Position numbers and translations under genes: made by a program. From Chloroflexota bacterium (GTDB taxonomy: Bacteria > Chloroflexota > Anaerolineae > Anaerolineales > UBA4823): DNA of 64,000 bases. Within the stretch, counting starts at the first letter, position 1; each line of letters starts with the position of its first letter. This document shows positions 54,185 to 63,254 of this stretch, in pieces. The DNA is taken from NCBI GenBank assembly GCA_029265355.1, contig JAJUJL010000003.1:248001-312000 (forward strand), in the 5' to 3' direction. Below the pieces are notes generated by a model that was not told the origin of the DNA, made no database searches, and saw only the letters and a program-made list of their open reading frames with translations.

Positions 54185-54214
54185 AACCAGGTAGAGCTGG
54201 CTCTGCCTGGTTTT
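54185..54214 (+). terminator. intrinsic terminator of the 67-aa gene
   Basis: AACCAGGTAGAG (54185-54196), loop CTGG, CTCTGCCTGGTT (54201-54212): a 12-bp stem with one G-U pair, continuing into TTTTCATTTTC. It begins 20 bases after the stop codon. Confidence 0.85.
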
Positions 54215-54237
54215 CATTTTCAAACATTAACCAGTTA

Positions 54238-54269
54238 TTGACATGTCGTTAAAGCTTGTCTGGTATCAT
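54238..54269 (+). promoter_or_regulatory. candidate extended -10 promoter of the degV operon
   Basis: TGGTATCAT (54261-54269) is an extended -10; a perfect TTGACA (54238-54243) lies 20 bases upstream, longer than ideal. Start would be near 54276, giving a leader of about 200 bases before the degV start. Confidence 0.38.
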
Positions 54270-54275
54270 AACGTT

Positions 54276-54472
54276 GCTGAGAAATCCAACAGGGGCAGCA
54301 GCAGGATTTCAAAGTTTGGTAGAGCGAACTTCTCTCCTCCCGGGGCCGCCGGCTGTCCTCCCACAGCCGGCGGCTTAGCTTTTCGTTCCCAGGGACAGCA
54401 AACATCGTCGGCCAGCAAATTCGCTCGACTCATGCTATCATGATAGCAATCAAAGCAATCGGGAGACGACAC
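54276..54472 (+). promoter_or_regulatory. structured 5' leader of the degV-glpD operon
   Basis: This gene-free stretch holds GAAATCC/GGATTTC (54281-54287 with 54304-54310, 16-base loop) and a perfect 12-bp hairpin GCCGCCGGCTGT/ACAGCCGGCGGC (54345-54356 with 54363-54374, 6-base loop) followed by TTAGCTTTTCGTT. A 14-bp palindrome GCTATCATGATAGC (54434-54447) lies just before the ribosome site GGGAG. The arrangement suggests a leader with an attenuator or riboswitch-like element, or a small RNA with its own terminator. No known riboswitch consensus was recognised. Confidence 0.45.
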
Positions 54473-55315
54473 TTGACGCACATTATCACGGATACCACAT
54501 CGACATTGACGCCATCTGAAGCCGAGCAATTCGGAATCCCCTTGATTCCCCAGATTGTGAACTTCGGAGAGGAATCTTTCTATGAAGGGCGCGATCTCGA
54601 TATCGAGACCTTTCTAAAGCGCCTGAAAAACTCGCGCACATTGCCCAAGACCGCCGCGCCGCCACCGGAGTTGTTCGCCGAGCAGTTCCAGCGTTTGGCG
54701 CCCACGGGTGAACCAATCATCTGCATTCATCCGTCGGCCGAGGTCAGCGGCACGGTGCGCTCCGCGACTGTGGCTGCTATGGATTTTCCATCTGCTGACA
54801 TTCGCATCATCGATACGCGTCTGATTGCCAGCCCGATGGCCACATTGGTATTGCTGGCAGCTCGTTGGGCGCGCCAGGGAATCTCTGCAGATGTGATTGT
54901 GAACAACATCAAGCAAATGATCCCCCGCTGCCGTATCTATTTCCTGGTGGATACGCTGGAATATCTCGCCCGGGGCGGACGCATTGGCGGCGCATCAGCC
55001 TTACTTGGCAGTGTGCTGCAGATCAAACCGATCTTGATGCTGAGAGATGGAAAAGTAGACCAGTTTGAAAAAGAGCGCACCCTGCGGCGGGCGCTGATGC
55101 GGCTCAAAGAAGTGGTCATCGAGCAAATCGCGCCTGGAGAGCAAGGCTACCTCTCCATCATGCATGCTGGCGTGCTTGAACAGGGCCAGGCGCTGGCGGA
55201 AGAGCTCAAGGCCAGCCTTGGACTGGCGCAGGTGCCCATCCGAGAAGTTCCCCCTGCCATCATCACCCATGGCGGCCCGGGTATTTTGGGAGTTGGTTTC
55301 TTCACACCTGAATGA
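54473..55315 (+). CDS. DegV-family fatty-acid-binding protein
   Basis: A 280-residue DegV protein. The family binds a fatty acid and presents it to the kinase FakA. The start is TTG 54473 (MTHIITDTTSTL, the usual DegV N-terminus), with GGGAG seven bases upstream; a longer frame from 54440 crosses the palindrome. Conserved blocks include HPSAEVSGTVRSA (fatty-acid carboxylate site, Ser/Thr) and DTLEYLARGGRIG. No fakA is nearby; instead it overlaps glpD by four bases, joining lipid binding with glycerol-phosphate metabolism. Confidence 0.88.
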   Translation: MTHIITDTTSTLTPSEAEQFGIPLIPQIVNFGEESFYEGRDLDIETFLKRLKNSRTLPKTAAPPPELFAEQFQRLAPTGEPIICIHPSAEVSGTVRSATVAAMDFPSADIRIIDTRLIASPMATLVLLAARWARQGISADVIVNNIKQMIPRCRIYFLVDTLEYLARGGRIGGASALLGSVLQIKPILMLRDGKVDQFEKERTLRRALMRLKEVVIEQIAPGEQGYLSIMHAGVLEQGQALAEELKASLGLAQVPIREVPPAIITHGGPGILGVGFFTPE

Positions 55316-56910
55316 GTCTTGAGATGATCTGGAATCAATCCTGGCGGGAGGCGACCTGGGAGAGCCTCCAGCAGCCTTGGGACCTGGTGGTCATCGGAGG
55401 CGGCATCACCGGCGCAGGTATCCTGCGTGAAGCCTCACGCGCCGGTTTGCGCGCCCTGCTCCTGGAACAGTCAGATTTTGCCTCGGGCACATCCAGCCGG
55501 TCTTCGAAGTTAGTGCATGGCGGCTTTCGCTACCTGAAAAATTTTCAGATTAGACTGACCAGGGAATCGGTGCGCGAACGTGAGCGCCTGCTCAAGCAGG
55601 GCCGCGGCCTGGTAACTCCCCTGGGTTTCTTGATGCCAGCATACGAAAGCGACCGGCTCCCTGCCTGGATGCTGGGCGCGGGGCTGATTCTCTACGATCT
55701 GCTGGCGCTCTCCTGGAGCCACCGCTATTACGACGCCTTTGACCTGCGCGAGCTCTGCCCCCAGCTCAACGAACAAGGACTGCGCGGTGGGTACCGCTTT
55801 TTCGATGCCCAGACCGATGACGCTCGCCTGGTCTTGCGCGTGATCCGGGAAGGGGTTGCCTCCGGCGGCGCGGCGCTGAATTACACTCAAGTCGAGGGTT
55901 TGCTGCGCCGACCTTCCACTTCCAGGGTGTGCGGCGTGCAGGTCGCGGATAGAATCCGCGGGCAAACGACCGAAGTGCAGGCTGCGGCAGTCATCAATGC
56001 CACCGGCGCCTGGGCGGACGATCTTCGACAGGAGATTGGCGCCCCACCTCGATTGCGGCGCTTGCGCGGCAGCCACCTGGTATTGCCTTCTCAACGGCTG
56101 CCGCTCACTCGCGCCGTTAGCCTATGGCATCCCTGGGATCAACGCCCGGTGTTTGTATTCCCCTGGGAGGGTGTCATACTGGTTGGCACCACCGATGTAG
56201 ACCACACCCAGAATGATTTGATGAACCCGGTGATCACAAAAAAAGAACTGGCCTATCTGCTCCTGGCGCTTCAGTTCGCCTTCCCTGAACAGGCAATTTC
56301 CGAGAAAGATGTCTTGGCCACCTTCTCAGGTATCCGACCAGTGGTCAACACAGGCAAAGCCGATCCATCACGAGAATCTCGCGAACATGTCCTGTGGGAC
56401 GAAAATGGCTTGATCACCGTAACGGGCGGCAAGCTGACCACCTTCCGCTGTATGGCAACTGCCGCCTTGAAAGCTGCCTGCCGCAACATGCCAGGCTGTC
56501 CAAAATATCGCCCGAGCGACTTTGTTTTGGATCAACCCCCAGACGCAGATTTGCGTCTGAACAATATCCATCGCAAGCTGCTCACCCGCCTGATCGGGCG
56601 ATATGGCAGGCATGCCGAACAGATCATCGCATGCGCTGCTCCTGGAGAGATAGAAAAAATTCCTGGCACACCCTACCACTGGGCTGAGCTGCGCTGGGCA
56701 GCGCGCGCCGAAGCGGTGCAGCATCTGGACGATCTGCTCCTGCGGCGTGTGCGGTTGGGGTTACTGTTGCCAGAGGGTGGTCTGGATGTGATGGAATCAA
56801 TTCGCGGCATCGTTCAGCCCGAACTTGGTTGGGATGAAGCCCGCTGGCAGCAGGAGTGTCAATCTTATTCGGAGCTCTGGCATCGCTGCTACCACCTGCC
56901 CCGGCAGTGA
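55312..56910 (+). CDS. glpD: glycerol-3-phosphate dehydrogenase, FAD-dependent
   Basis: Oxidises glycerol-3-phosphate to dihydroxyacetone phosphate, passing electrons through FAD to the quinone pool (532 aa). The FAD Rossmann motif VVIGGGITGAGILREA (26-41) is followed by the GlpD signature SSRSSKLVHGGFRYL, and GTTDVDH and GIRPVV blocks are further on. A C-terminal DAO_C domain starts near 395. It overlaps degV by four bases and is followed after 51 bases by a FGGY kinase, giving a glycerol utilisation operon. Confidence 0.93.
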   Translation: MSLEMIWNQSWREATWESLQQPWDLVVIGGGITGAGILREASRAGLRALLLEQSDFASGTSSRSSKLVHGGFRYLKNFQIRLTRESVRERERLLKQGRGLVTPLGFLMPAYESDRLPAWMLGAGLILYDLLALSWSHRYYDAFDLRELCPQLNEQGLRGGYRFFDAQTDDARLVLRVIREGVASGGAALNYTQVEGLLRRPSTSRVCGVQVADRIRGQTTEVQAAAVINATGAWADDLRQEIGAPPRLRRLRGSHLVLPSQRLPLTRAVSLWHPWDQRPVFVFPWEGVILVGTTDVDHTQNDLMNPVITKKELAYLLLALQFAFPEQAISEKDVLATFSGIRPVVNTGKADPSRESREHVLWDENGLITVTGGKLTTFRCMATAALKAACRNMPGCPKYRPSDFVLDQPPDADLRLNNIHRKLLTRLIGRYGRHAEQIIACAAPGEIEKIPGTPYHWAELRWAARAEAVQHLDDLLLRRVRLGLLLPEGGLDVMESIRGIVQPELGWDEARWQQECQSYSELWHRCYHLPRQ

Positions 56911-56961
56911 GCGCTCCTCTTCCATAAACGGAACCATCCCAAACCCCTTGTCGAGGATCCC

Positions 56962-58512
56962 ATGACTGAAAAAGACCTGATACTGGCCTTGGACAATGGA
57001 ACGCAAAGTGTGCGCGCCTTGCTTTTCGACCTGCACGGAAGCCTGCTGGCAAAAGCGCGTGTACCGATCGAGCCATACTTTTCGCCAGCGCCTGGACTGG
57101 CCGAACAACATCCACAAGTTTTCTGGCAGGCGCTCTGCCAGGCCTGCCAGAAACTGTGGAGCCTTGAAGGCGTCGACAAAGAACGCATCGCCGGCGTCGC
57201 GCTGACGACCCAGCGCTCCACCATGATCAACCTCGACAAGAACGGGCAACCGCTGCGCCCGGCGATCGTGTGGCTCGATCAGCGGCGCACACAAGGGCTG
57301 AAACCCGTGGGAGGCTTATGGGGGTTGGCATTCCGCATCGCGGGCATGACGCGCACCGCGGCGTATTTGCAGGCGGAGGCCGAGGCGAACTGGTTGCGTA
57401 CACACCAACCACAAATCTGGGAAGCCACCCACAAGTATCTCTTGCTATCCGGTTATTTAACCTACCGCATGACGGGTCGCTTTGTCGACTCGGTGGGCTG
57501 CCAGGTTGGCTACCTGCCCTTCGACTATAAAAAGCTTACCTGGGCAGCAAGCTGGGATTGGAAATGGCAAGCGGTGCCCATTCGTCGCGAGATGTTGGTG
57601 GAATTAGTGCCCCCCACCCACCTCTTAGGCGAGATTTCAGCGTCGGCCGCGCAAGAAACCGGCATTCCAAAAGGCTTGCCGCTGATCGCTGCCGCCGCTG
57701 ACAAAGCCTGCGAGGTGATTGGCTCTGGCGCATTGCAACCACATATCGGCTGTTTGAGCTACGGCACCGCCGCCACCATCAATACCACCCATAGGCGATA
57801 TATCGAGGCTATTCCACTCATCCCCCCTTACCCCTCGGCCGTTCCGGGGGCGTACACCCTGGAATTTCAAATCTACCGGGGCTATTGGATGGTCAGTTGG
57901 TTCAAACAAGAATTTGGACTCCACGAGCAACGCCTGGCGGATGAACGTGGCGTCGAACCCGAGGTCATCTTCGACGAGCTTGTTCAACGCATTCCGCCTG
58001 GCTCACAGGGCTTGTTTCTCCAGCCGTATTGGTCGCCAGGCTTGAAACTTCCGGGACCGGAAGCGCGCGGCGCAATCATTGGCTTCGGCGATATCCATAC
58101 CCGTCCGCATATTTACCGCGCCATCCTGGAAGGGCTGGCTTATGCCTTGCGCGAAGGCGCAGAGAGGACCGTCCGCCGTTCTCACATCCCCATCACCGAG
58201 CTGCGCGTGGCTGGCGGAGGCAGCCAGAGCAACGCAGCCATGCAGCTCACCGCAGATATTTTCGGCTTGCCCACCAGCCGACCCCACGTTTACGAGGCTT
58301 CTGGCTTGGGCGCAGCGATCGATGCTGCGGTGGGTCTGGGATTGCATCGCGACATCGAGAGAGCGGTCGCCAGCATGACCCACCTGGGCGATACTTTTCA
58401 TCCCGATCCCCAGGTACACGCCCTGTACGACCAGCTCTACAAACGGGTATACTTGCGCATGTACCATCAATTGCGCCCCTTGTACGAAGAGTTGTACCGT
58501 CTTTCACCTTAG
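56962..58512 (+). CDS. FGGY-family carbohydrate kinase (glycerol kinase-like)
   Basis: A 516-residue sugar or polyol kinase. N-terminal phosphate loop [16 protein letters not shown] (8-23), catalytic region VWLDQRR near 100 and the C-terminal ATP motif [13 protein letters not shown] near 419 are present. Next to glpD it is a natural candidate for glycerol kinase, but it lacks a textbook GlpK substrate loop and may belong to an uncharacterised FGGY subgroup, so the substrate is an inference from context. Start ATG 56962. Confidence 0.85.
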   Translation: MTEKDLILALDNGTQSVRALLFDLHGSLLAKARVPIEPYFSPAPGLAEQHPQVFWQALCQACQKLWSLEGVDKERIAGVALTTQRSTMINLDKNGQPLRPAIVWLDQRRTQGLKPVGGLWGLAFRIAGMTRTAAYLQAEAEANWLRTHQPQIWEATHKYLLLSGYLTYRMTGRFVDSVGCQVGYLPFDYKKLTWAASWDWKWQAVPIRREMLVELVPPTHLLGEISASAAQETGIPKGLPLIAAAADKACEVIGSGALQPHIGCLSYGTAATINTTHRRYIEAIPLIPPYPSAVPGAYTLEFQIYRGYWMVSWFKQEFGLHEQRLADERGVEPEVIFDELVQRIPPGSQGLFLQPYWSPGLKLPGPEARGAIIGFGDIHTRPHIYRAILEGLAYALREGAERTVRRSHIPITELRVAGGGSQSNAAMQLTADIFGLPTSRPHVYEASGLGAAIDAAVGLGLHRDIERAVASMTHLGDTFHPDPQVHALYDQLYKRVYLRMYHQLRPLYEELYRLSP

Positions 58513-58539
58513 CGGGTTGTAATTTTTTGGAGATAGCCT

Positions 58540-58980
58540 ATGGAGAACCACTCGTCGCTGCCATCCAGATTGCGAGAAATTATTGAGGATTTCCAATACA
58601 GCGAAGGACGCGAGAAGATCGAACTGCTCATTCAATATGCGGAAAACATGCCCGAAATCCCAGCAGAGCTGCAAAGCAATCACTCTGAAATGGAAGCTGT
58701 TGAAGAATGTATGACGCCGGTTTTCGTGCAAGCTCAGCTACATAACGGGAAATTGAACTTCTATTTTGATGTGCCGCGCGAGTCCCCCACCGTGCGCGGT
58801 TTTGCCGCCATCATGGGTGAAGGACTGAGCGGCTGCTCGCCCCAGGAAGTCCTCGCCATACCGAACGATTTTTTCAAGCGCATGGGTTTAGAACAAGTGC
58901 TGACCATGCAGCGGATGAACGGGCTGAGCGCCATCCTGGCGCACATGAAGCGGCTGGCCGCCCAATCGCTCAGCGATTGA
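58540..58980 (+). CDS. SufE-family sulfur acceptor
   Basis: Accepts persulfide sulfur from the cysteine desulfurase SufS for iron-sulfur cluster assembly (146 aa). C57 in AVEECMTPVF sits where SufE has its sulfur-carrying cysteine, although the usual V-x-G-C-x-S context is altered to E-E-C-M-T. No other suf gene is nearby. ATG 58540 has GGAG nine bases upstream, and the gene trails the glycerol operon by 27 bases. Confidence 0.85.
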   Translation: MENHSSLPSRLREIIEDFQYSEGREKIELLIQYAENMPEIPAELQSNHSEMEAVEECMTPVFVQAQLHNGKLNFYFDVPRESPTVRGFAAIMGEGLSGCSPQEVLAIPNDFFKRMGLEQVLTMQRMNGLSAILAHMKRLAAQSLSD

Positions 58981-59026
58981 ACCTCGCCGGAGCGCTGTTC
59001 GAATTATTTTTCACCCAAAAAGATCC

Positions 59027-61624
59027 ATGGTGAATGTTTCGCAGGTTCTCACCCGCTGGCGCGCTGATGCACAGGTAGGTGACCAGATCACTACCTGGCG
59101 TTCTACACCAGCGCGCCCGGCTTCCCTGGTGGATTTCCCTGCCGATTTGCACCCGGCTTTGCACGACGCGCTGAAAGCAGCCAACATTCACGCCCTCTAC
59201 TCCCACCAGTTTCAAGCCTGGGCGCAAATCCGTGCCGGAAACAGCGTCGTCATTGTCACCGGCACTGCCAGCGGTAAGAGCCTGTGTTACCAGCTACCAG
59301 TCCTCAATGAGCTGCTCAGAGATGAGAATAGCCGGGCTTTGTTCCTCTTTCCGACGAAAGCGCTGGCGCAAGACCAGCTAGAGAGCCTGCACAAGTTGTG
59401 GTCTCGGCTTCCCCTGGATGTGCAGGCCGGTGGATTCCCGGCTGCAGTCTACGATGGCGACACACCTGCCAGTCAAAGATCATCGATCCGCAAGACGTCG
59501 CACATTGTCTTGTCCAATCCCGATATGTTGCACACCGGCATTCTGCCGCACCACGCCCTCTGGGCAGAATTCTTCCAAAATTTGCGCTACATTGTGCTGG
59601 ATGAGTTGCATATCTATCGCGGGATTTTCGGCTCGCACGTCGCCAATGTGCTGCGCCGTCTCAAACGCATCACTCGATTTTACGGTTCTTCTCCGCAGTT
59701 CATCCTCACTTCCGCAACGATTGCCAACCCACAGGCTCATGCGGAAAGAATCACGGCGCAACGCGTCCGTCTGATTGATCAGGATGGTTCTGGAAAAGGG
59801 CCTCGCCATTTCCTGTTTTACAATCCACCACTGGTGGACGAGAGTCTTGGCTTGCGGCGCAGCGCGTTGCTGGAGAGCGTGCGCCTGGCAGATGATTTAC
59901 TGGCCTATGATATCCAAACGGTGCTTTTCGGGCGCACCCGGCGCACGGTGGAGCTGGTGCTCACTTATCTCCGCCAGCAATCAGGCGCTTCGGACAACTC
60001 GGTGCGCGATAAAGTGCGTGGCTACCGCGGCGGTTATTTGCCAAATCTGCGCAGGGAGATCGAAGCTGGCCTGCGCAGCGGACAGGTGCGCGCCGTGGTC
60101 GCTACCAACGCCCTCGAACTGGGCATGGATATTGGCGGCATGGAGGCGTCAATATTAATCGGTTATCCCGGCAGCATCGCGGCCGCCTGGCAGCAGGCCG
60201 GGAGAGCCGGGCGAGGCCAGGAAGTCTCTGCCGCAATATTGGTCGCCACTGCAGACCCCTTGGACCAATACCTGTGCCGCCACCCGGATTATTTCTTTGA
60301 CCGCTCTCCCGAGCAGGCTTTGATCAACCCCGAAAATCCGCTTATTCTTCTCGACCACCTGCGCTGCGCCGCCTTCGAGCTACCCTTCATTCAGGGAGAA
60401 AACTATGGCGACCTGTCCGCCGACCAGCTCGGTGAGTACCTGGAATTCTTGATCAATGAAGGCGTGCTGCACACCTCCAATGGGCGCTATTTCTGGATGG
60501 CCGACAGTTACCCAGCCCAGAAAGTCTCCCTACGCAGTGCATCGCCCGAAACGGTGGTGCTCCAGGTTGTAGACGAATCCGGCAAGTTGTCGGTGATTGG
60601 AGAAGTGGAGGCAAATCGTGCGGCCTGGCTGGTGCACAGCGGCGCAGTGTATTTGCATGAAGCTCAAAGTTATTCAGTCCGCAACCTGGATTTGGAGAAC
60701 GGAACCGCCCGCTTGATTGCCGAGCAAAACGATTATTACACCGAGCCGCGCGGCAATGTGACCGTCTCATTAGTGGAACTCACCGCCAGTCATCCAGTTG
60801 TTGGAGGGTGCAAGCATCAAGGTGAAATTCTTGTCACGCATCAGATCATCGGCTTCCGCAAATTGCGTTGGTACACCCATGAAATGCTCGGTTTTGAGAA
60901 CCTGGACTTGCCCCCCAGCGAGCTGCTCACCACCGGCTATTGGGTGAGCCTCTCTGAACAAACGGTGAATGATCTGCGCCTTGCGGGTTTGTGGCGCAAT
61001 GAACCAAATAATTATGGGCCAGATTGGCCGCGCCTTACCGAGCTGGTCCGTTCACGCGATGGCTATCGCTGCCAGGTGTGCGGCAAACCCGAGAGCCAAC
61101 GCGCCCACGATGTCCACCACAAAATACCCCTGCGCGCCTTCGCCCAGGTGGGAGGCCCTCCGCCCTACTTGATGGCCAACCGCCTCGAAAACCTGGTCAC
61201 TTTGTGCAGCGACTGCCACCATCGCGCCGAGACCGCTGTGCGAGTGCGTTCAGGTCTGGCAGGGCTGGGATACGCACTCGGACACATCGCCCCCCTGTTC
61301 TTGATGTGCGATCCAGGCGATCTGAGCGTTCACTCCGACCCCCAGTCGCCGCTGGCAGAGGGTCAACCCAGCGTGCTGATCTACGATCAAATTCCCGCCG
61401 GCATCGGCTTCAGCCAACGTTTATACGAGATCCACAGCGACCTGCTGAAGGGAGCGCTTGATCTCGTCGCCAGTTGCTCTTGCAGCGATGGTTGTCCCTC
61501 CTGCGTTGGCCCCGGAGGCGAGAACGGTCTTGGTGGTCGGCAGGAAACTCTGGCGATCTTGCGCTGTCTCACGGCTCAACCAGCTCAGGCTCCTTCTGCA
61601 GACGCAGCAGCAACAAACCAGTGA
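59027..61624 (+). CDS. MrfA/YprA-type DEAD helicase with inserted HNH nuclease domain
   Basis: Large DNA helicase (865 aa) of the YprA/MrfA (Hrq1-like) group. Motifs: Walker A TGTASGKSL (about 76-84), DEAD-equivalent DELH near 191, SATIANP, and the C-terminal helicase motif AGRAGRG. Near 672-735 a complete HNH domain is inserted: DGYRCQVCG, DVHHKIPL, NLVTLCSDCHH, with two CxxC zinc pairs and the catalytic H-N-H. After it comes the DUF1998-type domain with a four-Cys cluster CSCSDGCPSC at about 815-826. B. subtilis MrfA partners with the exonuclease MrfB in excising mitomycin-damaged DNA. A built-in HNH nuclease suggests a self-contained repair enzyme. Start ATG 59027 has no obvious ribosome site. 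Confidence 0.88.
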   Translation: MVNVSQVLTRWRADAQVGDQITTWRSTPARPASLVDFPADLHPALHDALKAANIHALYSHQFQAWAQIRAGNSVVIVTGTASGKSLCYQLPVLNELLRDENSRALFLFPTKALAQDQLESLHKLWSRLPLDVQAGGFPAAVYDGDTPASQRSSIRKTSHIVLSNPDMLHTGILPHHALWAEFFQNLRYIVLDELHIYRGIFGSHVANVLRRLKRITRFYGSSPQFILTSATIANPQAHAERITAQRVRLIDQDGSGKGPRHFLFYNPPLVDESLGLRRSALLESVRLADDLLAYDIQTVLFGRTRRTVELVLTYLRQQSGASDNSVRDKVRGYRGGYLPNLRREIEAGLRSGQVRAVVATNALELGMDIGGMEASILIGYPGSIAAAWQQAGRAGRGQEVSAAILVATADPLDQYLCRHPDYFFDRSPEQALINPENPLILLDHLRCAAFELPFIQGENYGDLSADQLGEYLEFLINEGVLHTSNGRYFWMADSYPAQKVSLRSASPETVVLQVVDESGKLSVIGEVEANRAAWLVHSGAVYLHEAQSYSVRNLDLENGTARLIAEQNDYYTEPRGNVTVSLVELTASHPVVGGCKHQGEILVTHQIIGFRKLRWYTHEMLGFENLDLPPSELLTTGYWVSLSEQTVNDLRLAGLWRNEPNNYGPDWPRLTELVRSRDGYRCQVCGKPESQRAHDVHHKIPLRAFAQVGGPPPYLMANRLENLVTLCSDCHHRAETAVRVRSGLAGLGYALGHIAPLFLMCDPGDLSVHSDPQSPLAEGQPSVLIYDQIPAGIGFSQRLYEIHSDLLKGALDLVASCSCSDGCPSCVGPGGENGLGGRQETLAILRCLTAQPAQAPSADAAATNQ

Positions 61625-62546
61625 GTATCATCAGGCTGCCGATGAGCTGTGCCGGAGTCAACCGTTCCCCCAAAAGTAGGAAAGCCCACAGGGCAGTCAT
61701 TCCTGGCTCCAGCGTTGCGATCAGGTTGGCGATGCTGGCAGGCAGGTAGCCCAGGCTGACTGTGTACAAACCGTAGCCACCAATCGTCGGTAGGATACCC
61801 AGGGCAATCAGCAATCCCCAGCCTGGCAGGGATGCACCCAAAGAAAACAGCTCCCTGGCAGTGCCCAATGACTCGCGCAGATCGAGGGGCAGCGCTGGCG
61901 ATAGAAACAAGTTGAAACCCAGCAACAACAGGCTGGCGGTCCCGAAGCTGAACCACAGCGCCGACCAGGGATCGATCTGTCGCCGGGATGCTTCTCGCCC
62001 CATCAGGCTGTAACCCGCCATCCCCAACCCCGAGGCTAACCCCGCCAGGATGCCGATAGGTTTCACCGCCCAATACTGCGCTTGCCAGGCGTCCGCCACC
62101 AACACGGTACCCGCTAGGCTGAGCAAGATCGCCCCAATCTTCACCCAGCCCAATTTCTCTTTGAAAAGCCGCCATCCCACCAACGCAGTGATCCCCGGAG
62201 AGCTATATGCCAGCACCGTTGACACCGCAGCGCCGTTCAACGCTACAGATAGCGTCCATAGCGAGTTAAAGAAGGACAGCACCCCGCCATACGCCGCAAG
62301 AAACCACCAGTCTTTCCTTTGGATTCGCAGTCGTTGTTGGAAGAAAAGCGCAAATACCACTCCCACGACGAGAAATACGATCAGGTCGCGCCAAAAGGCC
62401 AGGGGCAATGGCAACATGCCATACTGTTCGGTCAGGTGTCGGATGAAAATGGCCGTAAAAGACCAGAACACCGTGCTGGTCAGGCAAATGGCATAGCCCT
62501 TTTTTTGCCGCGACTCGGTTTTCACCGCCTGGGCGTAGCTGGTCAT
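61569..62546 (-). CDS. DMT-superfamily transporter (EamA domains)
   Basis: Ten-helix membrane protein (325 aa) with two EamA repeats (about 18-150 and 165-312). The family exports or imports amino acids, nucleotide sugars or other metabolites; no clue to substrate here. Its 3' end overlaps the helicase gene's 3' end by 56 bases on the opposite strand. Both coding ends look intact, so this is a convergent overlap rather than a truncation. ATG start at 62546. Confidence 0.88.
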   Translation of the reverse strand: MTSYAQAVKTESRQKKGYAICLTSTVFWSFTAIFIRHLTEQYGMLPLPLAFWRDLIVFLVVGVVFALFFQQRLRIQRKDWWFLAAYGGVLSFFNSLWTLSVALNGAAVSTVLAYSSPGITALVGWRLFKEKLGWVKIGAILLSLAGTVLVADAWQAQYWAVKPIGILAGLASGLGMAGYSLMGREASRRQIDPWSALWFSFGTASLLLLGFNLFLSPALPLDLRESLGTARELFSLGASLPGWGLLIALGILPTIGGYGLYTVSLGYLPASIANLIATLEPGMTALWAFLLLGERLTPAQLIGSLMILTGLLLLRLQKEPELVEP

Positions 62547-62564
62547 CGGATGATACTCCGACCC

Positions 62565-63227
62565 TTATTCGAATGCAGTAGCGGCAGGAGGCTCCTCTGC
62601 TTTGTAACGAATCACAAAGAAACCGCGCAGCGCCTCGCCTGTCGATTGCTTGATGTCGATCCCCTGGCTCGGTTTAGTCAGGTTCAAACTCAGCGTGGGT
62701 GTGATGCCCGGGTGATTGGGATCGTACAGCGAAATGGTCATCCGGCGCGTGCCCTCATCGAATTCGTAACCTATCGCCAGCACCTGGTGATTCTGGGTTG
62801 CGCTCGCTCCATGCTTCGAGCGAATCAGCGCCAGTACCACCGGCTTTTTCTGATCCAAAGAGCGGCGCAACTTTGGCACTTCATAACGCGCTGTGCGTAG
62901 GGCAACATCCAGATCATCCCGCAACATCCACTCCAGGACGGTGGGTATGGTGAGCAATCCAAAGCTGTCCAGTTGCCGGTTCCACAGGTAGAGCAGATAG
63001 CGCGTGTTGATCTCCTCGACTCGCTTGTAGCCGGGCACCGGACGGTCGCTATAAAAATAATCCAGGGCAGCGAAACACATGCCTCCACACAGCCCATAAA
63101 TGACGTCACCCAGGTCGACTTGCCCAACGAACGGCAGCTTGAAGGTCGCCGAGAAGGGAAATGGGAAGCTATTCACAAATTTGAAACCGTGCTGCTGAGA
63201 GAGAAACGCTGACTTTGCCTGGATCAC
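62565..63227 (-). CDS. putative papain-fold (C39-like) cysteine hydrolase
   Basis: A 220-residue protein of unrecognised family with a plausible cysteine-hydrolase active site: GLCGGMCFAALD (C51, or C47), QNHQVLAIGY with H147, and LYDPNHPG with D169 and N171. This is the order and spacing of papain-like folds. No signal peptide or membrane segment. The GTG at 63227 is the start, preceded by AAGGAGG with five bases spacing; an in-frame TTG further up at 63251 would place the ribosome site inside the gene. It lies 27 bases after the helical-protein gene on the same strand, and the two are probably one operon. Confidence 0.65.
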   Translation of the reverse strand: MIQAKSAFLSQQHGFKFVNSFPFPFSATFKLPFVGQVDLGDVIYGLCGGMCFAALDYFYSDRPVPGYKRVEEINTRYLLYLWNRQLDSFGLLTIPTVLEWMLRDDLDVALRTARYEVPKLRRSLDQKKPVVLALIRSKHGASATQNHQVLAIGYEFDEGTRRMTISLYDPNHPGITPTLSLNLTKPSQGIDIKQSTGEALRGFFVIRYKAEEPPAATAFE

Positions 63228-63254
63228 ACCATCCTCCTTTGGAAATCGCAATCT

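Noticed and set aside
54276-54310. TPP-riboswitch-like CTGAGA sequence in the degV leader
   Set aside because: The remaining TPP core (GGGG and GAACCTG blocks) is missing.
61569-61624. Truncation of the helicase or DMT gene by their 56-base overlap
   Set aside because: Both coding ends are intact and end at expected lengths; it is an ordinary convergent overlap.
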